NCBI GenBank assembly: GCA_021397835.1
Contig: JAJFZO010000256.1
Span: 10,001 to 74,000 of the forward strand
Direction of reading: 5' to 3'
Origin: Moringa oleifera
Taxonomy: Eukaryota; Streptophyta; Magnoliopsida; Brassicales; Moringaceae
Length of the DNA: 64,000 nt
Shown in pieces: positions 49,601 to 61,359 of this stretch. The position numbers and the translations under genes were made by a program. Every line of letters starts with the position of its first letter. Position 1 is the stretch's first letter. The notes beneath the pieces are model-generated. The model had not been told where the DNA came from. It saw only the letters and a list, made by a program, of their open reading frames with translations, and did no database searches.

Positions 49601-50680
49601 GGTATGATAACTCTTACATTATATTGTTGTTATATGTTAATGATATGTTGATTGTTGGAGCTACTTTGCATGAGATAGAAAAATTAAAAGTAAACTTTCA
49701 AAGAAGTTTGCCATAAGAAATTTGAGTTTTGCTAAACAAATCTTTAGGATGAGAATTATCAGAGAAAAAAATTCTCAACTATTTCAAGAAAAATGCGTGC
49801 TTACTGATTTAAAATGGATAGTGACAAGCTAGTGAACGTAGCTAATTAGTTCAAACTATTCAAAAATCAGTCTCATTCAAGAGATGATGAGATTGCATAT
49901 ATGAATGAAGTGCCTTATACTTCTACTATTTGGATCCTAATGTATGTCATGATGTGTACAAGATCAAGTGTAGCACATGTAGTAAGAGTTATTCGCAAAT
50001 ACATGAGCAATTCAAAAAATAACACTAAAAAGCAGTTAAATAGATTTTCAAGTATTTATAAAGATACTAAAGATTTAGTTTTGTACTTCAAGAAAATAAA
50101 CTTATATTTATATGATTATGTTGATACTAATTTGGCTAATGATATAAATAGTAAAAAAAGTATTGTTGCAGTTAGTTGAATATTTAAGGTGCAAAAGATA
50201 GTTACATTTTGTATCATAGAGACAAAATATATTGCATTTATAAAAGTAAGCACGGAGATGATATGGTTGTTATCTTTTTGGATGAACTATAGCATAAGTT
50301 TGAAAAATATATATTGTATTGTGATTGTCAAAGTGCCATTTATTTTACAAAAAATCATGTGTATCATGGTAAGATCAAGCATATACAAGTCATGTATCAT
50401 TTCATAAGATTAATTTTGAGTGATTGTATCTTATCACTTAAAAAGATATAAGAAAATAAAAATTCAATTGATATGTTGATTAAAATTATGACCATTAGTG
50501 AGACTTTTTTATTACTAGTTGAAAAATTATGATCGCAGCAAGTGAAAGAAATAATTAAAATAATGAATTAATCTCTAAATGAAGAATTATTAAGTATGTG
50601 TGAAAAATAATTTACAAAAAAAAATATTTTAAAAATTTTACATATATCTTATAACTTAAATTTTATTATATATAAACAAT
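46610..50680 (+). mobile_element. Ty1/copia retrotransposon relic 2, heavily decayed (Tork/TNT1-like)
   Basis: Fragments in copia order on the plus strand, broken by dozens of stops and frameshifts and pulled toward A/T. They are: a protease-like region near 47570-47650 (ALLVVIGSSLES then a damaged L-S-G-A site), a gag-pre-integrase-like stretch at about 47.65-47.95 kb, integrase remnants at about 48.1-48.5 kb (KVKYLKSDNGKK), RT at 49.2-49.7 kb (KARLVIKGFQQKEGINCTQ, ELKQALKQWYKKFE, LLLYVNDMLIVGA), and RNase H at 49.9-50.35 kb (YTSTIWILMYVMMCTRSSVA; DTNLANDINSKKS). The RT metal site reads Y-V-N-D instead of Y-V-D-D. Short similar AT-rich stretches at about 46640-46700 and 50620-50690 may be LTR remnants. 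Clearly older than the relic at 28-32 kb. Confidence 0.83.
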
Positions 50681-50689
50681 TTCTACCTG

Positions 50690-51340
50690 CGGAACTACCA
50701 AAGTTTCTAGAAAAAAAAAAGATTTATAAAGTGAATTTTTTTTTACAACCACTGCAAAACTCTAATGAATCACGATTTAATATTTAATCATCTCAATTAA
50801 AGATTTGATATTTAAATTCTCAACATGAGGATGTCTTATTATGATTCCCCTGCTTGGCAAAGATGGAAGATTCTTGGAGCCCATTGCCTTGCCCTACTAA
50901 TTAATAGGCAGTAAAACATATACAAGTAAGGATAACCAATTTGCTAGATTGCGGGGCTGTAGTCTTATGATGCCTACAAGAGTCATATTCTGGACTGTTG
51001 CAACATTTGTATATATCATATATATTCTTCAACCTCTTTGATTAATTCACCTACTTCTAACCTCAACCCTATCACACAGTGATATAGTTCATGATTGATT
51101 CATGGAAGCATTATTTAACAGCCAACCCACGAGAAAGAGATGGCCTACCTTCTCCATTCTTAACAGCAGTCACGAAAAGATCACAGTAGCGAATGTATAC
51201 ACACACACATATCTATATATGTGTGTGTGTGAAATCGTGGTGCTGCTCAGCCATCGATACGCAAAAAAAAGCTCCGATAGCATATTCCTTCCCCTTCTGA
51301 TTAGTGTAGCTATCGTATTTTGTTAATAGTGGGCAAGGGA
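50690..51340 (+). promoter_or_regulatory. TKPR1-like gene upstream region
   Basis: Spacer between the copia relic and the reductase gene; expected to hold its promoter and leader. It includes a near-perfect inverted repeat at 51199-51232: 'acacacacacatat', a 4-nt 'ctat' spacer, then 'atatgtgtgtgtgt', about 110 nt before the ATG. A 74-codon frame at 51102-51326 precedes the start but is not recognised. No TATA box was fixed. Confidence 0.45.
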
Positions 51341-53673
51341 ATGGATGAAACAAAAGGCAGAGTTTGTGTTACTGGAGCTTCTGGCTTCCTAGCTTCTTGG
51401 CTTGTTAAGCGCCTTCTCATGGCTGGATATCATGTTACTGGGACAGTGAGAGACCCAGGTTTCTGGCCATGTCAAATTGAGCATGCATCTTAAACTCCTT
51501 TTGCTTGTACTCATTGTTTGTTTCCCTACTTAATTACCATGAGTAATAAAAGTATAACTATCATCTCTTCATCATGCGTGGACAGGCAATGAGAAGAAAT
51601 TAGCCCATCTGTGGCGGCTGGAAGGGGCTAAGGAGAGACTGCTGTTGGTTGAGGCTGATCTAATGGAAGATGGCAGCTTTGACAGTGCAATCATGGGATG
51701 TCAAGGTGTCTTCCACACTGCTTCCCCTGTGCTCAAACCTTCATTTGATCCGAAGGCATGTTACTAGCGATATCTAGATTTGCTTGGCTCTTTTTGAGAC
51801 TTCATTCACATCAACTGTTCCTTTGCGGGAACCCATGTAGGGAACTGAACAACTGAACATAGTAACGAAGGCAATTAAACTTCTTCAACATTCCACGTAA
51901 CTGGCAATCATATAACAGCATCACACGCCCTTCTTTTTTTTTTTTTTGGAGCTACATGGCGTGAAGGCTGATATAGCCCAACGTAATTAGTGGTTCATGC
52001 TGCAGCTACTTAAGTTCAAGACCAATATCTCATTGTCGATCCACTGATGTCGTTCTCATTCTCCACTTGCAGGCAGAAATCTTGGAGCCAGCCATAGAGG
52101 GAACTCTGAATGTACTGCGTTCATGTAAGAAGAATCCATGTCTAAGGCGTGTGGTTCTCACCTCCTCTTCTTCCGCTGTGAGGGCAAGAGACGATTTTGA
52201 TCCTAAAATCCCTCTTGATGAGTCATCTTGGAGCTCAGTGGAACTGTGTGAGAGGCTCCAGGTAACATTCATCTCCGGAAGTCTCTTGTAAAGAGGTGGT
52301 TTAAGTTTCAATTCTATGTTTTCCTGCTGAGATTACACTTAGTTCATATCATATGACCTCATATTTTCACCTGCTTAACTCAAAAGTGAACTGCTGGCTA
52401 ATTTCAACTTCAAACATGCAGATAATAGTTATTGAATCTCGATTTGACATACGACATTCCTTGCCCATCAGAGCATATATACATATTCTTTGATGGAATA
52501 GGACTTCCTTTTAGGTCTTGACCTCATACTTTCATGGTCCTACATTTAGCTAATAATATGCTTCCCAGTTACTCTTATAGGTCCGAATGCATAACAAGGA
52601 AATAGGATGCAGAATTCTGGCCAATCACCTATTTTAGCTTTCTTGAAATGAGCTAACATACAGCCATGCAGCTAACTGTCATTTTCTATGTCATTTTACA
52701 TGTGAATTGTGAAAGATCTGGTATGCTTTGTCCAAAACCTTAGCTGAGCGAGCTGCATGGAAGTTCTGCGATGAGAGTGGCATTGATCTAGTTACTGTTC
52801 TTCCCTCATTCGTCATTGGGCCTAGTTTGCCTCCTGATTTATGTTCTACTGCATTGGATGTCCTTGGCTTGCTGAAAGGTAGGTACTTCTTCTTCATCGA
52901 AAGAGTAAATGCTCAGGTTTGTGGCCACATTGGTATCTGGTAGGGGCATATAATGATTAAATTCTCTTCATGGTTCTATGGTCAAATGACAATATTTCTC
53001 TTGCAGGCACTAGCTTCATTTCTTATTGGAGTTCTTAATTATTCTCATGAGTAGAAGATTTTGCCTTTTTCTTCTGACTTTTTTTATGTCTAGGAAGGTG
53101 GGGGACTTGGGCTGGTTCATTTCTTTTATTATCAAAATTCTGACTTATTTCTTCAAACAAACAGGGGACACAGAGAAATTTCAATGGCATGGAAGGATGG
53201 GATATGTTCATATTGATGATGTTGCACTTTGCCACATCCTTGTTTATGAGCATGAAGCAGCTCAAGGGCGATACCTCTGTTGCTCAACTGTAGTAGATAA
53301 TGAGGAATTAGCATTGATGTTATCAGCACGTTATCAATCACTCCCTATCCCTAAGAGGTTGGCACTATCATCAACTTCACATTGGTTGACGAATCATAAA
53401 TCTAAACAGAATAGGAATAGTGGGCAACTCAATAATTCTAATATTACTCTTTGTTATATGGACCTTTTCTTTGAAAAGTATGATGGTTGCTCTTATTCAT
53501 GAGGATGATTATAGTAAATGTGAATTTTCAGGTTTGAGCAACTAAACAGATCATACTATCGATTCAACACCTCAAAGCTAAAGAGTTTAGGGTTCAAGTT
53601 CAAGTCCATTGAAGAGATGTTTGAGGATTGCATTGCATCACTTGTGGAGCAGGGCTACTTGTCTGCTATCTAG
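51341..53673 (+). CDS. TKPR1: Tetraketide alpha-pyrone reductase 1-like (DRL1/CCR-like) NADPH reductase
   Basis: Six exons: 51341-51458, 51586-51755, 52073-52261, 52716-52878, 53165-53357, 53532-53673. Phase closes to 975 nt, 324 aa. It belongs to the extended short-chain dehydrogenase group with dihydroflavonol and cinnamoyl-CoA reductases. TKPR1 reduces tetraketide pyrones in tapetum cells to make sporopollenin precursors for pollen walls. Visible are the Rossmann nucleotide loop [11 protein letters not shown] (10-20), [16 protein letters not shown] (34-49), FHTASPV (82-88), the catalytic serine region LTSSSS (125-130) and YALSK (Tyr162, Lys166). The canonical CCR motif KNWYCYGK is absent, and the wording matches TKPR1/DRL1 better than CCR or DFR. 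Intron 2 uses a GC donor ('ccgaag|gcatgt', 51755/51756). The start is the first in-frame Met right before the fold. Assignment to TKPR1 over other DRL paralogues is by recognition and position next to CLC-e and AKR2. Confidence 0.88.
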
Positions 53674-55482
53674 AAAATATGGGGGCAATTAACAATTGTC
53701 ATATACAGAAGTTAGCAGCACCCTTTGTCTTTAGCTTTTATAGCTTCTTCTGCTGACAGTCTGGTAGCTTGTAGTCACATTTTGATGTTGTTATCCTCAG
53801 AAAATGGTAAACTATAATTAGGGTTGGAGTTGGATAAAACAATAAGGTTGCAGCACCTGCTTTAGATACCTTGATATGAAGATTTTCGCTTTTTAAGGGA
53901 TGAACATTTTGTTTCTGATGCTTATTAATAGAAATGTTAGGTTCAGCTCTCAAAGTATGTCAACAATATGTTCATTTTGTACTGCCTTTTTTAGCTTACT
54001 CGAAAGTGTTACTAATTAAAGCTACTATTGACCAAGAATGTTGAGGAACGGCATTTCTTCCACGGATTTTTGAAGGGTACGTAGACATATCCATGTGATT
54101 GCTAACAGCTTGTGCGGCTGCCATTCGTTGATGTATCAATACTTGGAAAGACAGAGACTTTTCATGGGGTAATGCTTCAAAATATCAGTAAATTACATGA
54201 AGATCATAGCTGCTGTTATTATTTCAGTTCTCATTGAAACAAGAAAAGAGAAGAAGCCTGAAATTGATGTGGATCAGATGTTGGTGCGTAAAAATTCTGG
54301 ATTTCAGAGTAAAGAGGTGCTTTCTTTAAGGGTCACTTGTGGTAAGAAGGTAAGACGTGGAAGTCGATCGGGCCATCCCGCAATGCTGTGGTCCTGGTTT
54401 ACCTGTGCCGTCACTCTGTGCAATATAAAAGGGACATGCAAAATTCAGAGTGATAGTAACATTTATCCTCAAAAAATGCCACATTGGTATTTTGTAGCCT
54501 CATAAATCTGCTAGAGTGTCCGGCCCTCTTCCAGATTTTGTCCATTACTCATCCCAGTTAATTCTCGGACAAGGAAATTAATTTGACAGGCTGAAAAAAA
54601 AAATAGTTGGATAAATGGAAGCAAATCAACGGGCCTCCTCAAAGCATTTGTACCAACCAACACTTATAGATCCGAGGCCATCATGAAAAGTAGTCGGCCT
54701 TGGGTTGTTACAGTTCGCAGTCTCATTTATTGTGAAATCGAAACGTTATCTTTCTCTCCAGTCTCCAGCTGTTTTCCTTGCTTTGCAGCAAATCCCATTA
54801 GAAGATAGAAGAAGAGTTTGGTGGGTCCAGAATTCTACCGATAAGTGGCTCTGCATGTTACGATTTCAAAGAGCAAATATGGCTCCTTTCAACAACAAAA
54901 TGCTTTCAAGTCTGAATTCGTTTTGATATGAAAATGTGAGAAGCTCAGGTCTTCCTTCAATTTCCTCTGTTCAGTCATTTGCCTGCTAATCTGTCATGCT
55001 ATTGTATGTTGTACTTGCATTTTCACTGATTGAAAACTTCCAGTGTCCTTTTAGCAGCAAGAAATATTGTTGATTCTGAGATAAAGAAGATAAACCACAT
55101 TGAATAGTTAATGATTTCATAGTGCAACAATTTCAAAGATTCTAACAGCAGCCTCTCTTCTGGAAACTTCAATCTTTTGAAGAGTCCACTTAACAGTAGC
55201 ATTAATGAATTTTATCTTAGAATGACCTCAGAACTGGCTCCTGAACTCTACGTGATTCAGACACACCTTTCAGCTGCTGCTGTTGTGATTTGTGAGTGTA
55301 TTTGGGATTCTTGATGACAGCTACTGCTGGCAATCCTGATAATATCCACTGTTTTCATTTATGGTTCACAAAGACTCCTGCTTGCTCTGTTTAATTTCAA
55401 CTGAACCATTTGGACTTTAGCTCTGTCCATGTAGCTCATCTTCTGACTTGGTATACACCGTGCAGACTCATTTACAATCAGT
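53674..55482. other. Spacer: TKPR1 3' region and PHOT2 upstream region
   Basis: No coding exon was recognised. The first few hundred bases suit a 3' UTR. A 102-codon frame at 54197-54505 has no family features and is not called. About 54.7-55.48 kb probably contains the phototropin leader, perhaps spliced; CT-rich sequence near 54750-54770 could lie near a start site. No motif is firm. Confidence 0.4.
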
Positions 55483-58400
55483 ATGGAGAAACCCAGGGCA
55501 AAACAGTTGCTGAATTCATCTGCATGGAGCTCTAACGCTTCCACAGCATTGGCCAAAGTTCAGTCTGCTCATAGAGAAGAGCGCAAATCGGTAGAGGTCT
55601 TCGAATTAACAGCTAATCATGATGTTGGACAATCCACCAGTGTGGGTGAGAGTGCTGATACACAAGCTAGGGTACTAGAGGAAGGATCAGCAAAGACCTT
55701 GACTTCCACTGCTAGTAGGGAACCTGTGAACAAGTGGATGGCATTTGAAGAGGCTGAGGCTGCACGGAAGGCTAAGATAGCGACTATACCTGATGATTCC
55801 ATCACAGAGTTGGATGGGACAAGCACGGCATGGAAGGATGATGGCAGCTTCAATAATTCAAAAGAACAACCTTCTGATCAGATTTTAACCGGAGCAAACA
55901 TCGCGGAGAGGACTGCAGAATGGGGACTAGTTGTGAAGTCAAGAGCAGGAGAAGGTAGTTTCAAAGCCGTGATGAGGCCATCTGGAGATGGGGAACGAAG
56001 CAAGAACTCATCAGAGAGGTTTGCAGTGGACTCAACAAGGACATCCGAGGAATCGACCTTTGGGTCTGAACCAGGAGCTTTTCCAAGAGTATCACAGGAG
56101 CTGAAGGCTGCTTTAGCAACGTTGCAGCAAACGTTTGTTGTCTCGGATGCTACCAAACCAGACTGTCCTATAATGTATGCTAGCAGTGGATTTTTCAGTA
56201 TGACTGGTTATTCTTCTAAGGAGGTTATCGGAAGGAACTGGTAAGCATTGAGGAGCTTAAGGCCATGACAGCAGTCTAACTGTTGCTATCTTTTCGAATT
56301 TCATCCCACGAACCCATAAACTTTCTCAACTTTGCAAGGCCATATTTTCACTCATTAGTATCCCCAGTTCTCCATAGAACTACATGGTATATGCAGTTAG
56401 CTTTGCTGATTCGTCCGCCAAGACAACAAAGTTGATCCTAGGATTGGGTCGTGACCATTATTAGTACAGAGACATAATTGCTTTCATTGTAGTAACAATT
56501 TTTTCATTCATATGGAGGGGAGAAAAAAAAAAATCAGCTGGTATAGTACCAGTTTTTGACTGTTTGGATAATATGGTCTATTATGATATTGATAAGTTGC
56601 AATGATACTCTCCTAATAAAAAATGGGTGATTGCGTGAAAGGATAAGAAAAACCTGCAACACCTAGTAGCCATAGAGACTGGCTTCACTCATGATGGTCT
56701 TCAAAACCCGTGATAAGCTGGGATTTCCTAGTACGCCAGAGTCGCAAATATCTTGTTTTCTTTTGGGATTTACCAAATTCACCGGGGCGATGGGGCTGGG
56801 GAATAGAACACCAGTACTAGTGAACTGAGAGAGCTTTATGTATTAAATGCAGTCGGTTTCTTCAGGGAGCAGACACAGACAGACAGGAGGTGGCCAAGAT
56901 CAGAAACGCGGTGAAGAATGGGGGAAGCTACTGCGGCAGGCTCTTGAACTACAAGAAGGATGGCACGCCTTTTTGGAATCTTCTCACTGTCACCCCCATC
57001 AAAGATGATCAGGGCAACACCATCAAATTCATTGGGTATTTTCTTTCTCTTCCATCTTTCATATCCTAACATTTTTCTTTGTTAATTATGTTATCTTTCT
57101 TTAACACTTCCGCTGTTCTGTGTGCTACAGAATGCAGGTTGAGGTGAGCAAGTACACGGAAGGTCTAAATGACAATGCATTAAGGCCAAATGGATTGCCC
57201 AAGTCTTTAATTCGTTACGATGGTATGCATATCTTTCCCATTTAATGATTGTTCCGTTAGTATTTTGTTGTGATGCTTACTTCATCACTTTTACTATAAT
57301 CACATCAGCTCGTCAGAAGGAGGAGGCTTTGGGTTCCATCACGGAGGTTGTTCAAACTGTCAGACACCCACGGTCTCACAAACGGGCTGTAAGTAATGAC
57401 ACGATTGGCAAGCATGAAGGGCAGGACAAATTCAAACTTGATAATGTTCTCCCTAAGTCTGGTGAATTTGACAACATAAGCACAACTGGTAGACAAACTC
57501 CTGAATTAGACTCCATAAGTTCTTCCCAGGAAGCTGCCAAGAAATCTGGAAAATCAGGACGCATTTCCCTGATGGGGTAAGTCCTTTTGGCTCAATTATT
57601 CCTAATTGGCACACATTTCAGGGTTTTTTTTTTTTCTTTGTGGGTATATTCATTTGAGTGCTTCACTACCAATTGGACATCCAAGCAAAATTACCATATC
57701 TTGCACCCACTGCATTTTGATAGTATTACACGCTTTAATTTGTGGAAAAGAAGAAATATCGCTTGAGTTTATTCAAGTTTTTATGTAATCTGATTGGACT
57801 CGTTCACTGTACGTAAGAGTTGAAAATTATAAACGTAGCATAACTGATGCCTGCTTAGTGGTTTGTGATAATAATGAAAATTAGGTGATAGCTACAGAAA
57901 GCATGGATGATTTGGGACTCCGGAACCTGGTTACTGTTTCAATTTACTCTATGATAGAGTGAAGTCTGCTGTCCAGGAAAGTAAGGAGCCAGAAAAGAAC
58001 TTAGGAAAGAAAGACTTCATTTTGTTTCTCTTAAGAGCTGCTCTCTCCTATCTCTGATCATATATATAAAGAGCTGCTCTTTCCTATCACTCTGCGCAGA
58101 CCAGGCATGCCAATTGCTACAGATTGCTAACTTGTGATTTACCCTTGGAATCTTTTTAGTTTTGACTCTAAGTTGAAGCTAAATAATAGAAGTGGAAATG
58201 TACTTTAGAGTCTAGCAGCTCTGAGCTAAACTGCAGCAGCCATATTTATCGCCATTTCATCTTGTGATGTTCCAAAAATGGGAGCTAATTAGTAGTGCTC
58301 TTCCTTCTCTCTGATTTCTGTTTCTTTCTCAAAGTTATGGGCTTGTTGTGCAGAGTTACATTATTCAAGTAACATCAAGAAGAGGTGCTCAATGGATATT

Positions 58401-61318
58401 CTTGCAGGCTCTATGGTTCCTAATTAGTGATATGATTCACACATGATATTTGATATTCTTTTGCAGACTTAAAGGCAGGTCCCTGAGCTCTGCAGGAAAG
58501 CAAGAACAACAACCAGGAATTGAACCAGAAGTTTTAATGACTAAAGACATAGAACGTTCTGATAGTTGGGACCATTCAGAAAGAGAAAGGGATATACGCC
58601 AAGGGATTGATCTAGCAACCACTTTGGAGCGCATTGAGAAGAATTTTGTGATTACAGATCCTAGGCTTCCTGATAATCCTATTGTAAGATAAAGCTTAAG
58701 GACTTGATATGTTTTTAAAGAAGCAAATTTGGCTAATTCATGTAAACATTAGCATATATTTATCCATATATTCGGATCCTGTGATTTTAGCTGTACTTTT
58801 GCTTTGGAATATTTTGTTCACACTTCTTTGAGAGCTTATCTTCACCAGTCTGTGAATCTTGCATGTCATGATCTATATTAGAAACATAAACAAAGGAAGT
58901 AGTTATGATTAAGATGATCGTCAGTAATTTACAAAATCACTTCATAATGCAGTTTACCTGTGGTTCAGCTTACACAAGAAAGTAAAGATGGTTGATTAAC
59001 TGTGTGCAGATATTTGCATCTGATAGCTTTCTTGAATTGACGGAATACACGCGCGAAGAAATTTTGGGAAGAAACTGCAGGTACGAAAGTTATAGTCTCT
59101 AATTTATTTATGATTTTTGTGACTCTTCCAATGCTTTGTGCCATCTGGGTGCTGCTTAAGAGCATCCATGTTATGCTCGCATAAAGTGTGGAATTAGCAA
59201 TGTGGCTATATAGAAACTTTTGAGAAGCCTGCGAGAAACTCAAATTAACAATGTGAATCCTTTCTGATGTTGTTTAAAAACTCGATTTGATCTTCCTTTT
59301 TCTGAGTTTCAATCAACCTAGCAAACTTAAAGATGGTATTTTATATTCTTAGGTTGGTGGCTCTATCATGTCCAGGTAGCATCACGGGTTTCCTCTTTAT
59401 TCTTTTCCATATGTTTCATTTTGCAGATATAATGTTTCTAATACAAAATCAGCACCACTAATTACATTATGATATCCTTTCGATATTCTTTTTTTTTTTT
59501 TAAGGTGCTTGCTGCTGTTTTCTTTCTATATGGATCACAAAACCACAAAAGTGATCTGCATGCAGGTTTCTTCAGGGACCTGAAACGGATCAAGCAACTG
59601 TCTCAAAGATAAGAGATGCTATTAGAGAACAGAGGGAAATTACTGTTCAGTTAATCAACTACACTAAGAGCGGTTTGTCAGATGCTTATGAACTCTCATG
59701 ATACAAATATATTATAACCTATGTTAGGCTTATTTACCACAATATTTTTCAATCTGCTCCTAATTCTTAGATGTAGAAAAGTTTATTGTGTTAATTGAAA
59801 GTTTCATATGGCAAATATTTTATGCTTGGAATGCCTTATTTCCTTCTGGAACCATATTAAGCTTCTTGAAGAATTCATTCGATGTTATTTTCTTCTTGCC
59901 AGTTTGCTGACTCTCATGATTTAATGATCTGCAGGAAAGAAATTCTGGAATTTATTCCACTTGCAACCCATGCGTGATCAGAAGGTGATTTTGAGCTGAT
60001 TACTCTAAATAATTGTTGCTATTTGAAGTTGATAGTGCTACATTTTTACATCTGACCTTTAAAACTTTGGTAGGGTGAGCTTCAATACTTCATTGGTGTC
60101 CAGCTGGATGGCAGTGATCATGTGGAACCTCTTCGAAACCGCCTTTCTGAGAAAACAGAGCAACAAAGTGCTAAGTTGGTCTGTAATTTCTTTTGCTATT
60201 GCTTCTTTAAAATGGATTTATCACTACAAAGTGCATGTTCTCTCATATTTCCCAGTTTCTAAATGTGGACTAAACATGTGTCTTATGGTTTGAACCTGAT
60301 ATATTTATACCTTAGGAATGTGATCATTCCATTGACGTTGGGGTTAGAATAGTTGTTGTTAACCTGGATGCAATGGTGAATCTGGAATTTTTTTTCCAAG
60401 TAAGACTTCCTGAAATGAAAAATGTAAGCACAATAAGTTTGTCTTGAGTGACATGGCATGGCAAACATGTGAAGTGATGAAGTTTGCTTTAATATATTGC
60501 CTGCTTCTTGCAGGTAAAAGCAACTGCAGAAAATGTTGATGAAGCTGTTAGAGAGCTTCCAGATGCCAACTTGGTAAGGTACTCTTCTTTTTCTTTTTTC
60601 TTATTGGTTCTGGTTTTCCTTTTATATGCATTCACCTAAGATGGACTTAACCTAGTTAATCTATAAGCCGAAGATCCAGCCACTTGGCCTTTTTCTCTGT
60701 TATAGACAGAACTACTGGCTTTGTTATTGCTTAGAAGGTTGTAACACACTTCTTTTTGTCTTGGAAAAGAATCTCATTTGTTCATTTACTTGTCATGATT
60801 GTGTTTCAGATGGTATGGAAGTTTAATGGCCTCCAAACATAGACAATCTCAACAACTAAGAGAAGGGAATTTTTTCCTACAAAAAACATTATACCCCCTT
60901 TTTTGAACATGAAAATAGTTCAAGCTTTGGTTGTCTAAAATGCCATGGGAACCTCACTTATGAAAACCAAATTTTCCTGTATTCCATGTTTAGATCATCA
61001 TTACTATGCTTCCAATGGTACTAATATTTCCCGCAATTCATCTTTTGTATTTTTCAGAGACCGGAAGACTTGTGGGCAATTCATTCGCAGCCTGTTTTCC
61101 CACGGCCTCACAGAAGGGAATGTTCTTCTTGGATAGCAATACAGAAGGTACTACTTATAGATTTTACTTCCCATTGTATCACATGCAATACCTTTCAAAT
61201 TTACCGTCAGCATTTTTTAATGGTTTGGTAAGCTTGAGATCTTTGAGAATTTTTGTTTAACAAAGTCTATAGATGCTTTCCATCTAATAGGTATGTGATT
61301 ACCAGACTCTCTCTCTCT

Positions 61319-61359
<41 letters not shown>

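Noticed and set aside
52030..52311. Minus-strand frame of 93 codons
   Set aside because: Antisense shadow of TKPR1-like exon 3.
54197..54505. 102-codon frame between TKPR1-like and PHOT2 genes
   Set aside because: No family features, poor codon character and no neighbouring exons.
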